A stretch of DNA of 11,010 nucleotides from Bacillota bacterium (GCA_023426005.1 JAFABO010000023.1:1-11010), one strand, 5' to 3'; positions 1 through 6,969 are shown, counted from the stretch's first letter. Notes: a model not told the origin generated them from the letters alone. Made by a program: numbers and translations.

Positions 1-800
1 ATCAATTTCCCGAATTGATTCATGTACCGTCAACCTGCAAATCACCCCATATAATGCTGGGAACCATAGCCAAAACCTACTATGCCGAAAAAATGGGAAT
101 AGACCCGGACAGTATTGTCATGGTATCAGTCATGCCCTGTATAGCGAAGAAGGCGGAAGCCAGACGCCCCGAGCTCACAAAGGACGAACGGAACAATGTG
201 GACATATCAATAACCACCCGGGAGCTTGGAGCTATGATACATGAGGCTGGAATAGAATTTGCAAAGCTGCCTGACGGTGAATTTGACAGTCCCCTTGGTG
301 AATCCTCAGGTGCGGCCGTAATGTTCGGCACTGCCGGCGGTGTTATAGAGGCTGCCCTGCGTACAGCCTCGGAATGGCTGACAGGTGAACCTCTCAAAGA
401 AATAGAATTTGAGGATTTGAGAGGTATGGATGGAGTTCGCAGAGCTGTTGTGAAAATAGGGGACAGGGAGCTGAAAATAGGTATAGCCAGCGGTCTGGGC
501 AATGCACGGCATATTCTTGAGGATATCCGTGATGGAAGGGCGGATTACCATGCTATTGAGATAATGGCCTGTCCGGGCGGCTGTATTGCCGGAGGAGGGC
601 AGCCTTACCACCATGGCAATGCTGAGATTGTTAAAAAACGCAGGGAAGCAATATTTGAAGAGGATAGAAGCAAAAAGATAAGAAAATCCCATGAAAACAA
701 AGAGATATTGGAGCTATATAAAACTTATCTGGGGGAACCTTTTGGTGAAAAAGCCCATGAACTCCTTCACACGCATTTTGAGGAGAGGGAGAGGATTTAA
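1..800 (+). CDS. hydA: [FeFe]-hydrogenase catalytic subunit, C-terminal part (5' end outside window)
   Basis: Catalytic subunit of an iron-only hydrogenase, which interconverts protons plus electrons and H2 in the cytoplasm of fermenters. The frame is open from base 3, so the start, any N-terminal FeS domains and the first H-cluster motif (TSC type) lie upstream. Seen here: the second H-cluster motif MPCIAKKAE, with its cysteine at 138-140, and the third, EIMACPGGCIAGGGQP, with cysteines at 570-572 and 582-584. These are known ligands of the H-cluster. Between them is the family segment SSGAAVMFGTAGGV. The last 50 or so residues (KRREAIF to the end) match the iron-hydrogenase small-subunit domain, fused as in monomeric and HndD/HydA-type enzymes. 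The visible part looks intact. Family assignment is secure. Whether it is a stand-alone ferredoxin enzyme or part of an NAD(P)-linked electron-bifurcating complex cannot be told from this fragment. Confidence 0.95.
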   Translation, partial: QFPELIHVPSTCKSPHIMLGTIAKTYYAEKMGIDPDSIVMVSVMPCIAKKAEARRPELTKDERNNVDISITTRELGAMIHEAGIEFAKLPDGEFDSPLGESSGAAVMFGTAGGVIEAALRTASEWLTGEPLKEIEFEDLRGMDGVRRAVVKIGDRELKIGIASGLGNARHILEDIRDGRADYHAIEIMACPGGCIAGGGQPYHHGNAEIVKKRREAIFEEDRSKKIRKSHENKEILELYKTYLGEPFGEKAHELLHTHFEERERI

Positions 801-1118
801 AAAACCAATCAGTAAACTAACTCCGATCAATGATTGCATACAAGTGCTTGCTTGAATGAGCTTTTTACCTGCAATTCCAATAAGCACCTTTAGCTGTGCG
901 CCGGTATGGCGTATTTTGCCATTGATTAAAATCTACATGTGTACCGGTATAATCGTTTTATTTAAGCTTACGGCAATAACGTCCTGGTATATAATTTAGC
1001 AATGCATGAATTTAGATGTTGCAGACCGCCAGGTTATGGTATCATAATATTTATATTTGATATGTCTGAATATGGGTATATATTATATTAAAATTTCATG
1101 ATTCGGAGCTGATATTAT
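801..1118. other. 318-base gene-free gap between hydrogenase and dehydrogenase genes
   Basis: No convincing gene is present. No strong hairpin-plus-T-run terminator follows the hydrogenase stop; the best hairpin is a weak CGCC/GGCG stem near 898-910. The heptamer CCGGTAT occurs twice (901-907 and 944-950) without further symmetry. The right half becomes AT-rich and holds the likely promoter of the next gene. A 29-codon frame at 1002-1091 has no ribosome binding site and is not called. Confidence 0.6.
1057..1086 (+). promoter_or_regulatory. Putative sigma-A promoter of the dehydrogenase-Nudix unit
   Basis: TTGATA (1057-1062), an 18-base spacer and TATTAT (1081-1086) each match the vegetative consensus at five of six positions. 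Transcription would start near 1093, leaving a leader of about 26 bases with GGAG at 1105-1108 before the ATG at 1119. A second, weaker pair (TTGCAG 1019-1024, CATAAT 1043-1048) lies upstream. Predicted by eye only. Confidence 0.5.
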
Positions 1119-2066
1119 ATGAATATTGTTGTACTTATGAAACTTAATGATGAGCAAAAAAGGTTTTTGGAATCTGAAGCGCCCGGCTGCAATTTTATTT
1201 ATACAAAGAATGAACAGCTGAGCGAAGACCAATTGCAAAACGCCGGTGTTATAATTGGAAATCCGCCTGCAGAAATGCTTAAGCTGTCAAAAAAACTTAA
1301 GCTGCTGCAACTGTTCAGTGCAGGTGTAGGAGAATACGCAAGTGAGGGCGTTCTGCCCGACGGAGCCAAACTTGCAAATGCCAGCGGCGCCTATGGCCTT
1401 GCCATATCGGAATACATGCTGGGAGTACTGCTGGAATTTTACAAAAATCTGCATATATACAGGGATAACCAGGCAGAAGGAAAGTGGTCCTATGCTGGCA
1501 ATGTTAAAGGTATATTTGGCTCTACTGCCCTGATTGTAGGTTTGGGGGATATCGGAGGGGAATTTGCTTCGAGACTGAAAGCACTTGGTGCATATACAAT
1601 CGGAATAAGGAGAACAGCCAGCAAAAAGCCTGACTATCTGGATGAGCTGTATCTTATGGAGGAGCTTGAAGCACTGCTGCCCCGGGCTGATATAGTCGCC
1701 CTCAGCCTTCCTGAAACAAAGCTGACAAATAGGGTGATAAATAAAACAACACTGCAGTTTTTTAAGAAGGATGCGGTATTGATAAATGTCGGACGGGGAA
1801 GTGCAATAGATACCGAGGCTTTATGTGATGCCCTCGAAAATAGACAGCTTCTGGGGGCCGCGTTGGATGTAACCGACCCTGAACCGCTTCCGGAGGAACA
1901 CAGGCTGTGGAAGATGAAGAACGCGGTTATTACTCCGCATATTTCGGGAGGGTTCAGCCTGAATGAAACAAAAGAGCGCATTGTAAGAATAGCCGCTCAT
2001 AACCTGAAGTCGCTCATTGAGGGCAAAGATATGATGAATGTGGTTGATAGGGAAAAAGGCTATTGA
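1119..2066 (+). CDS. D-isomer-specific 2-hydroxyacid dehydrogenase
   Basis: Cytoplasmic NAD(P)-dependent oxidoreductase of the phosphoglycerate/glyoxylate dehydrogenase family, reducing a 2-keto acid to the D-2-hydroxy acid or the reverse. The 315 residues are a normal single-module length. Residues 1-105 form the substrate-domain half, with the SAGVGEY loop near 67-73. The Rossmann domain carries GLGDIG at 141-146. The catalytic triad is visible: Arg226 in NVGRGS, Glu255 in TDPEPLP and His274 in TPHISGG. No C-terminal ACT domain is present, so it is not a typical SerA. After the second Rossmann strand the sequence reads GIRRT (161-166) with no acidic residue, which in relatives favours NADP(H); this is an inference. 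The substrate cannot be assigned. The start is the ATG ten bases after CGGAG. A Nudix gene follows 41 bases downstream with no terminator between, so the two are probably co-transcribed. Confidence 0.9.
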   Translation: MNIVVLMKLNDEQKRFLESEAPGCNFIYTKNEQLSEDQLQNAGVIIGNPPAEMLKLSKKLKLLQLFSAGVGEYASEGVLPDGAKLANASGAYGLAISEYMLGVLLEFYKNLHIYRDNQAEGKWSYAGNVKGIFGSTALIVGLGDIGGEFASRLKALGAYTIGIRRTASKKPDYLDELYLMEELEALLPRADIVALSLPETKLTNRVINKTTLQFFKKDAVLINVGRGSAIDTEALCDALENRQLLGAALDVTDPEPLPEEHRLWKMKNAVITPHISGGFSLNETKERIVRIAAHNLKSLIEGKDMMNVVDREKGY

Positions 2067-2094
2067 AATGATTTAGTTTTTTACCATTTTATCT

Positions 2095-2100
2095 GGAGGA
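2095..2100 (+). promoter_or_regulatory. Ribosome binding site that fixes the TTG start of the Nudix gene
   Basis: GGAGGA stands seven bases before TTG at 2108. No in-frame ATG exists near the N-terminus. The in-frame GTG at 2114 would be 13 bases away, which is too far, so the TTG is the better start. Confidence 0.75.
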
Positions 2101-2107
2101 TGAAAAA

Positions 2108-2608
2108 TTGGATGTGAATAACGCTGCAGTCAACGAAGTAAATAAAGAGGAAAATACAAACTGGTGCCAGTCTGTGGGTGGAGTGGTGCTGAAGGGGAAT
2201 GAGGTTTTACTGGTAAGGCATACATATGGCGCAGGAAAGGGCAGGCTGATCATTCCGGGAGGTTATGTGAAAATCAGGGAAACACCACAGGCAGCATTGC
2301 GCCGGGAAGTGATGGAGGAAACTACCGTTGTTGCCGAGCCTGTAAAATTATTGGGTGTGAGGTTCAATTTAAAGGATTGGTATGCGGTTTTCCTGATGGA
2401 CTATGTTTCAGGGACTCCCAATTCCGATAACAGAGAGAACAGCGAGGCACTTTTCATGGATATAAACGAGGCTGTCAAAGCGCCCGATGTTCCTGATCTG
2501 ACCAGGGTTTTACTGCAGGGAGTGATTGACAATGCGGGCAATGCTCTGAGCAATATTCCTTTCGTATCAAGGGAGAAGAACGGGGAGTATTCTTTCTATG
2601 GCATATAA
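2108..2608 (+). CDS. Nudix hydrolase
   Basis: Hydrolase of a nucleoside diphosphate linked to another group; the substrate is unknown. The 166 residues are typical of a single-domain Nudix protein. The Nudix box runs from Gly52 to about residue 74: G-x5-E58-x7-R66-E67-V-M-E70-E71. These include the Glu residues known to bind the catalytic metal. The glycine normally found near the end of the box is Thr73 here, a common variation. The preceding strand VGGVVLKGNEVLLVRH and the IIPGGY turn are typical of the fold. Translation starts at TTG with a strong GGAGGA site. The gene follows the hydroxyacid dehydrogenase closely and may share its transcript. It ends facing the oppositely oriented exporter genes, with no clear terminator between. 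Confidence 0.9.
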   Translation: MDVNNAAVNEVNKEENTNWCQSVGGVVLKGNEVLLVRHTYGAGKGRLIIPGGYVKIRETPQAALRREVMEETTVVAEPVKLLGVRFNLKDWYAVFLMDYVSGTPNSDNRENSEALFMDINEAVKAPDVPDLTRVLLQGVIDNAGNALSNIPFVSREKNGEYSFYGI

Positions 2609-2701
2609 CCCCGACAGCAGTATTTTCAGGAGCAATATTAATTCGATAAGATCCCTGTTTGATAAAGCTTCATGAAATTTAATACTAAAGTAGAGTTGCA
2701 T
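2567..2701 (-). CDS. Possible 44-residue small protein downstream of the exporter genes (tentative)
   Basis: An ATG at 2701 on the minus strand opens a 44-codon frame ending in TGA at 2567. AGGAG (complement of 2708-2712) sits six bases before it, which is ideal spacing. The product has a basic start followed by a Leu/Ile-rich stretch (LIELILLLKILLSGLY), possibly an amphipathic or membrane helix. It begins about 80 bases after the exporter stop and its last 42 bases overlap the 3' end of the Nudix gene on the other strand. I recognise no family. The frame may be chance; only the ribosome binding site and the lack of an intervening terminator speak for it. Confidence 0.2.
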   Translation of the reverse strand: MQLYFSIKFHEALSNRDLIELILLLKILLSGLYAIERILPVLLP

Positions 2702-2781
2702 AGGCTTCTCCTGTCTGAAGAATTTAATTACGCCTGGTCATTGGTTTCGATGTATTAAATAAATCTTTAAAAATTCATGCT
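2609..2781. other. Convergent intergenic region without a clear terminator
   Basis: Between the converging Nudix and exporter genes I see no stem followed by a T-run on either strand. The only protein-coding signal is the tentative minus-strand 44-codon frame. Confidence 0.5.
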
Positions 2782-4569
2782 TCAGGTATTCTGCTGCTGA
2801 TACTGGAGCTGGTACAGGGAGTAATACATGCCCTTTGCCGCCAGAAGCTCCTGATGGGTTCCGCTCTCGTGAACCTTTCCCTTGTGCAGGACAATAATCT
2901 TATCCGCGTGCTGGATGGTGGAAAGCCTGTGGGCAATAACAATTGTTGTCCTGTTTTTTGTCAGCTTGGTCAGTGCATCCTGTATCAGTATTTCGGTTTC
3001 GGTATCGATATTGGAGGTTGCTTCATCCAGCACCAGAATGGCTGGGTCAAAGGCCAGTGCGCGGGCAAAGGCCAGAAGCTGGCGCTGACCTGAGGAAAAA
3101 GTGGAGCCCCTTTCCATGACCTCTTCATTATATCCGTTTGGGAGCCTGCTTATAAAACTGTCAGCATTGACATAGCGGGCTGCTTCCTGAAGTTTTTCGT
3201 CTGTTATGCCTTCCTCGTTGAGGCGGATATTATCGTTAAGCCTGCCGCTGAACAGGAACACATCCTGCAGTACAACACCTATGGCTTTTCTGAGGGAAGC
3301 TTTTTGTACATCTTTTATATTGGTACCGTTTATTAAAATCTCACCGCGCTGTATTTCATAAAATCTGCTCAAAAGATTGATTATTGAAGTCTTTCCGGCA
3401 CCGGTATGGCCGACGATGGCTATGGTCTGACCTGCCGGGACCCTGAAGCTCACATCCTTTAGCACCCAGTTTTCATCATTATAGGCAAACCATACGTTTT
3501 TAAATTCAATATCACCCGCTGCTGTCTCGGTGTCAAATTCCAGGCTGCCGGCATCTTCCTCGGCAGGCGTGTCAAGGATCATGAAAATCCTTTCGGAAGC
3601 AGCCATGGAGGACTGGAGGATATTATATTTTTCGGCCAGGTCATTAATAGGCTGGAAAAGCAGAGAAATATAGTTTATCAGCGCATACAGAACTCCAAAT
3701 TCCATGGAATTATCAATAACTTTGCCTCCTCCGTTCCATATCAACAGAGCTATAGTGAGAGAGGCGACCATTTCAATCATGGGTCTGAAAAGACCAAAGG
3801 TCACAACCTCATTCATTGATGCGTTGTAATATACTTTGCCTATTTTGTCGAACCTTTTAAAATTGGGTTTTTCCTTATTGAACAGCTGTATTATGCGCAT
3901 ACCTGAGATATTTTCGGATATGGCTGAATTTACTCGGGCAATTGCGGTGCGGACATTGCGGTAAACCTTTCTTATCCGCAGTCTGAAGATAACGGTCAGT
4001 ATCAGTACCACCGGCATGGCGGCCAGCGTGATCCATGTCAGGGAGCTGTTCAGCTGGAACATAATTATGACAGCTCCCAATAATATGGCAAAATCCTTGA
4101 GCAATGTTATAAGAACATTGGTATACATGTCATTAAGAGTTTCCGTGTCATTGGTTATACGGGTGACAAGCCTGCCGATGGGATTTCTGTCAAAATAGGA
4201 CAGCGGCAGCTTTTGAAGGTGTGAAAACACAAGCTGCCGGATGTTGTAGATAATATACTGACCGGCATAACTCAATACATATATCTGCAGCAGATTGAAT
4301 AAAAAGCCTGCTGCAATGAGCAGCACAAAATAAATACCCATCCTGTTCAAGGCGGATATATTGCTTTTTTTAATATAGTCGTCAATAGCTATACCCATTA
4401 AGTAGGGCCTGGCCAGATCCACCAATGTTGCCGCAAACAAAAAGATTACTGCAAGCAGAAAAAGATACCAGTATTTTTTCGCAAATTTTAAAAGACGTCT
4501 CATCAACCTGGAGTCGTAGCCTTTTTCTAAGATTTCCTCTTCCTGCATTATATTATTCTCTTCCGACAT
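2782..4569 (-). CDS. ABC exporter half-transporter with catalytic Glu and degenerate signature (YheH/LmrD-like)
   Basis: Inner-membrane ABC exporter subunit with fused membrane and ATPase domains, probably the second half of a heterodimer with the upstream gene. Numbered from the upstream ATG at 4581 (599 residues), six membrane helices fall near 37-57, 82-104, 157-177, 183-203, 263-283 and 295-312. The nucleotide-binding domain has Walker A GHTGAGKTS (391-399), Q-loop Gln439, Walker B ILVLDE with catalytic Glu520, and H-loop His551. The signature reads FSSGQ (495-499) instead of LSGGQ. I prefer the ATG at 4569 (595 residues) because GGAGGT lies four bases before it, whereas the ATG at 4581 has no ribosome binding site. 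The start overlaps the end of the upstream gene by 17 bases, indicating translational coupling. Known relatives (BmrCD, LmrCD) export drugs; the substrate here is unknown. Confidence 0.93.
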   Translation of the reverse strand: MSEENNIMQEEEILEKGYDSRLMRRLLKFAKKYWYLFLLAVIFLFAATLVDLARPYLMGIAIDDYIKKSNISALNRMGIYFVLLIAAGFLFNLLQIYVLSYAGQYIIYNIRQLVFSHLQKLPLSYFDRNPIGRLVTRITNDTETLNDMYTNVLITLLKDFAILLGAVIIMFQLNSSLTWITLAAMPVVLILTVIFRLRIRKVYRNVRTAIARVNSAISENISGMRIIQLFNKEKPNFKRFDKIGKVYYNASMNEVVTFGLFRPMIEMVASLTIALLIWNGGGKVIDNSMEFGVLYALINYISLLFQPINDLAEKYNILQSSMAASERIFMILDTPAEEDAGSLEFDTETAAGDIEFKNVWFAYNDENWVLKDVSFRVPAGQTIAIVGHTGAGKTSIINLLSRFYEIQRGEILINGTNIKDVQKASLRKAIGVVLQDVFLFSGRLNDNIRLNEEGITDEKLQEAARYVNADSFISRLPNGYNEEVMERGSTFSSGQRQLLAFARALAFDPAILVLDEATSNIDTETEILIQDALTKLTKNRTTIVIAHRLSTIQHADKIIVLHKGKVHESGTHQELLAAKGMYYSLYQLQYQQQNT

Positions 4570-6346
4570 CGTTACCTCCATGAGCTGTATTGGGGCTGTT
4601 TTCTCCGCTCTGTTCCAGTTGGTCTATGAGTAATTGCTTGTTGTATAGTTCATTATAGAAACCGTTCAGGGCCAACAGTTCATCATGAGTTCCTCTCTCT
4701 GAAATCCTTCCTTCCTCCAGGACAATGATTTCGTCGGCATCCTTGACTGCCGATATTCTATGCGACACAATAATACTTGTTCTTTCCTTCATAATGTTTT
4801 TCAGGTCTTTCAGGATTTCTTCCTCGGTATTGGCATCCACTGCAGAAAGGCAATCGTCCAGTATCAGCATTGCCGGAGAGTCTATAACTGCACGGGCTAT
4901 GGCAACACGCTGCTTCTGCCCTCCAGAAAGAGTAACACCCCTTTCACCCAATACCGTTTCAAATTTATCAGGAAATTCGTTTATGCTGTCCAGAATACGT
5001 GCCGTCTTTGCGGCTGACTCTATTTGCCCCGAAGTATTATTTCTAAAGAAATCAATATTTTCAGCTATTGTATCCGAAAACAGGAAGGTATCCTGCGGTA
5101 CACTCCCTATGCTGCTTCTGAGAGTGGACAAGGGAATTTTATTGATGTCGATGCCGTCAATAAACAGAGTTTTCCCGGGGGCCTTTAACAGTCTTGAAAT
5201 AAGATTTATCAGAGTCGTTTTGCCGCTGCCTGTACGCCCTATGATTCCAAGTGTTTTGCCTGCTGCTATGCTTATATTGATGTCGCTTAAAACTGACTTT
5301 TCGGTACCCGGATAGGTAAAGTCCAGGTTTTTAAATTCAACCGACCCATTTACGGAAGTTTTCTCAACAGTGTTCTCATCGGTTATTTCAGGTGTTTCAT
5401 CCATTATAGTGTTTATTCGCTCCAGGGATACAAAGCCCCTCTGGAATATGTTGGCTACCCAGCCTATGGCTGTAATCGGCCAGATAAGCATGCCAAGGTA
5501 ACTGTTAAAAGCTACGAAACCGCCCAGGGTCACCGCACTCTGAATAACCAGTATACCGCCAAACCATAGCGCAATTACAAAGGAAAGCGCTGATATGGAC
5601 ATGACTGTTGGGAACATCATACTCATCAGCCTGACATATTTAAGGTTGGCTTCCCGGTTAACCGTATTTATGCGTTTAAATCTTGATATCTCCTTTTTTT
5701 CCTGTGCGAAGGCTTTTATTACTCTTATTCCTGAAAAGTTTTCCCGTGCGGCTTCAGTAAGGTCTGAAAAAGCTTCCTGCTGTTTTTGTACTCTGGACTG
5801 CATTATTTTCATAAAGAAGACCACTGCAATTCCAAGGAGCAGAAGAGGAAGGAAACAGGCTGCCGTCAGCTTGAGCCCCCCGGTTGAAAGCATCATTACC
5901 AGAGCTACCACCGGTATTAAAAAGCTGTCAATTACAAATATGATCCCCTGCCCGGAGGCCATGGTGACATTGCCCATGTCATTTGTGGCATGAGCCATCA
6001 GATCCCCTGTTTTGTGAGTATTGAAGTAGTTGATGGACAGCTTTTGAAGATGGGCATAAAAACGGTTTCTCAGTGAGAGCTCTATGGATCTCGATACACT
6101 CATGAGAGTATATCTGAACAAAAATCTGAAAACAGCGACACCAATTGCTATCAGCGAAATGGCAACAGCGTATTGGGCAAGTCTGGTTCTGGTAAGGGAA
6201 CCGCTTTCAAGTAAATCGGTCACATCGCCAAGTATTTTGGGCAAAACCAGCTGCAGTATATCCACACACAGCAGGAACACGATCCCCAAAGCATATTTGT
6301 ATTTATTTTTAGAGAGAAGGTCTCTTATATATCTCAGTTTATCCAT
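4553..6346 (-). CDS. ABC exporter half-transporter with LSGGQ signature and degenerate Walker B (YheI/LmrC-like)
   Basis: First gene of the two-gene exporter operon: 597 residues, membrane domain followed by ATPase domain. Membrane helices fall near 18-36, 58-78, 134-154, 158-179, 245-266 and 275-296. The ATPase domain has Walker A GRTGSGKT (370-377), Q-loop Gln418, canonical signature LSGGQ (473-477), and His529. Walker B ends LILDD: the catalytic glutamate position is Asp498. This is the mirror image of its partner, which keeps the Glu but has a poor signature. One composite ATP site is therefore complete and the other degenerate, as known for heterodimeric exporters such as BmrCD, LmrCD and TM287/288. 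The start ATG at 6346 has only a GGGGT-like site nine bases upstream. The C-terminal tail after about residue 575 is hydrophilic and contains the partner's ribosome binding site. Confidence 0.94.
   Translation of the reverse strand: MDKLRYIRDLLSKNKYKYALGIVFLLCVDILQLVLPKILGDVTDLLESGSLTRTRLAQYAVAISLIAIGVAVFRFLFRYTLMSVSRSIELSLRNRFYAHLQKLSINYFNTHKTGDLMAHATNDMGNVTMASGQGIIFVIDSFLIPVVALVMMLSTGGLKLTAACFLPLLLLGIAVVFFMKIMQSRVQKQQEAFSDLTEAARENFSGIRVIKAFAQEKKEISRFKRINTVNREANLKYVRLMSMMFPTVMSISALSFVIALWFGGILVIQSAVTLGGFVAFNSYLGMLIWPITAIGWVANIFQRGFVSLERINTIMDETPEITDENTVEKTSVNGSVEFKNLDFTYPGTEKSVLSDINISIAAGKTLGIIGRTGSGKTTLINLISRLLKAPGKTLFIDGIDINKIPLSTLRSSIGSVPQDTFLFSDTIAENIDFFRNNTSGQIESAAKTARILDSINEFPDKFETVLGERGVTLSGGQKQRVAIARAVIDSPAMLILDDCLSAVDANTEEEILKDLKNIMKERTSIIVSHRISAVKDADEIIVLEEGRISERGTHDELLALNGFYNELYNKQLLIDQLEQSGENSPNTAHGGNDVGRE
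4574..4579 (-). promoter_or_regulatory. Ribosome binding site inside the upstream exporter gene
   Basis: The minus strand reads GGAGGT four bases before the ATG at 4569. It lies within the last codons of the upstream exporter gene, so ribosomes finishing that gene arrive on the start of the next. It decides between the two candidate in-frame ATGs (4569 and 4581). Confidence 0.75.
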
Positions 6347-6403
6347 ATAATTGCTACCCCGTTTAAATAAGTTTGGTTACATGCCGAAAGGCCGTCAAGT
6401 CCT

Positions 6404-6412
6404 ATTATAACA
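6404..6412 (-). promoter_or_regulatory. Putative extended -10 promoter of the exporter operon
   Basis: On the minus strand TGT-TATAAT occupies 6412-6404, a perfect -10 hexamer with an extended TGn. The -35 position (about 6427-6432, AATATT) is poor, as is usual for extended -10 promoters. Transcription would start near 6397, about 50 bases before the ATG at 6346. A small GCC-GAAA-GGC hairpin (6383-6392) lies in the leader. Confidence 0.5.
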
Positions 6413-6500
6413 CAATCGGATATTAGAATATTATTATAAATTTTTTACCTGGACGGTGCAACCGCTTACTTTCCGGATGTATCATTTATATGACGCTACA

Positions 6501-6520
6501 ATTACAATAAAATTACAATA
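6501..6520 (+). repeat. Tandem direct repeat ATTACAATA with 11-base period, possible operator
   Basis: ATTACAATA occurs at 6501-6509 and 6512-6520, one helical turn apart. It ends 11 bases before the -35 box at 6532 and lies on its face at about -67 to -48 from the predicted start. TTACA repeated every 11 bases resembles the tandem boxes known to bind OmpR/PhoP-type response regulators. AT-rich DNA makes chance repeats common, so the regulatory role is only inferred. Confidence 0.35.
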
Positions 6521-6531
6521 TTAGGAAAATA

Positions 6532-6561
6532 TTGACACCGGTAAATGATGTGTTGTAAAAT
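6532..6561 (+). promoter_or_regulatory. Strong sigma-A-type promoter of the 46-residue gene
   Basis: TTGACA (6532-6537) is a perfect -35 box. An 18-base spacer leads to TAAAAT (6556-6561), five of six in the -10 consensus, preceded by TTG. Transcription would begin near 6568, giving a leader of about 85 bases before the ATG at 6653. Confidence 0.6.
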
Positions 6562-6652
6562 TCTTAGTGTGCTGCGAGACTGAACTGCTGCATTATACTA
6601 ATTCAAAACAATACTGATAAAATAAATCAAAATTACGAAAGGGGGATTAACC

Positions 6653-6793
6653 ATGTATTTAATGAATTCATGTATGAGACAACTTAACAGAGTTATTTCA
6701 CGGGAAAAACCATGTATGGAGAATAATATGCATTGGCTTGATCCTCTGTTGGATAAATGTAACAGAAGGAACTTCCTTTATGATGTTTTTTAA
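6653..6793 (+). CDS. Small 46-residue protein with three cysteines, unknown function
   Basis: Not a family I recognise. The ATG at 6653 follows AAAGGGGG (6638-6645) by seven bases, an excellent ribosome binding site, and the frame ends in TAA at 6793. The product starts MYLMNSCMRQ and ends FLYDVF. Cysteines at 7, 21 and 36 are almost evenly spaced (14 and 15 apart). There are five methionines, one tryptophan in MHWLDPLLDKC, and mixed charge with a slight basic excess. No signal peptide or membrane helix is evident. A near-consensus promoter lies upstream and a rho-independent terminator 45 bases downstream, so this is a self-contained unit of about 300 bases. The heptamer CATGTAT recurs at 6652, 6669 and 6711, out of frame with each other. 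Alternatives are a structured RNA whose coding frame is incidental, or a peptide precursor, although no modification enzymes are nearby. Confidence 0.55.
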   Translation: MYLMNSCMRQLNRVISREKPCMENNMHWLDPLLDKCNRRNFLYDVF

Positions 6794-6838
6794 AAAAAGG
6801 CCGGTTCGGATATTTGTAAATAAGCATTTACTAACAAG

Positions 6839-6877
6839 AGTGATTAAGCCCGTACATGGGATTTAATCACTTTTTTA
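6839..6877 (+). terminator. Rho-independent terminator after the 46-residue gene
   Basis: AGTGATTAA (6839-6847) pairs with TTAATCACT (6863-6871). An inner CCC/GGG extension encloses a six-base loop, and the stem is followed directly by six Ts (6871-6876). It is oriented for the plus strand only, since no A-run precedes the stem. It separates the small gene from the YkuK gene. Confidence 0.85.
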
Positions 6878-6969
6878 TTGTCTGGGAAAAAAGTACAGCG
6901 CGACCATACTGGTCACACTGTGCAAATATAGCTGGGAAGCGGATTTAGAAGGATATTGAGAAGGAATAA

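Noticed and set aside
901..950. Two CCGGTAT copies as a regulatory repeat
   Set aside because: Only seven bases, 43 apart, with no symmetry or promoter placement that would support a site.
1002..1091. 29-codon plus-strand frame (MHEFRCCRPPGYG...) before the dehydrogenase gene
   Set aside because: No ribosome binding site, and it runs through the likely promoter elements of the next gene.
4725..5315. 196-codon plus-strand frame and similar frames opposite the exporter genes
   Set aside because: They mirror the well-conserved ABC coding sequence, including the Walker and signature motifs on the other strand, and have no independent signals.
6903..6915. GACCA-TAC-TGGTC inverted repeat upstream of the YkuK-family gene as an operator
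   Set aside because: Arms of only five bases and no convincing promoter next to it, so it is not distinguishable from chance.
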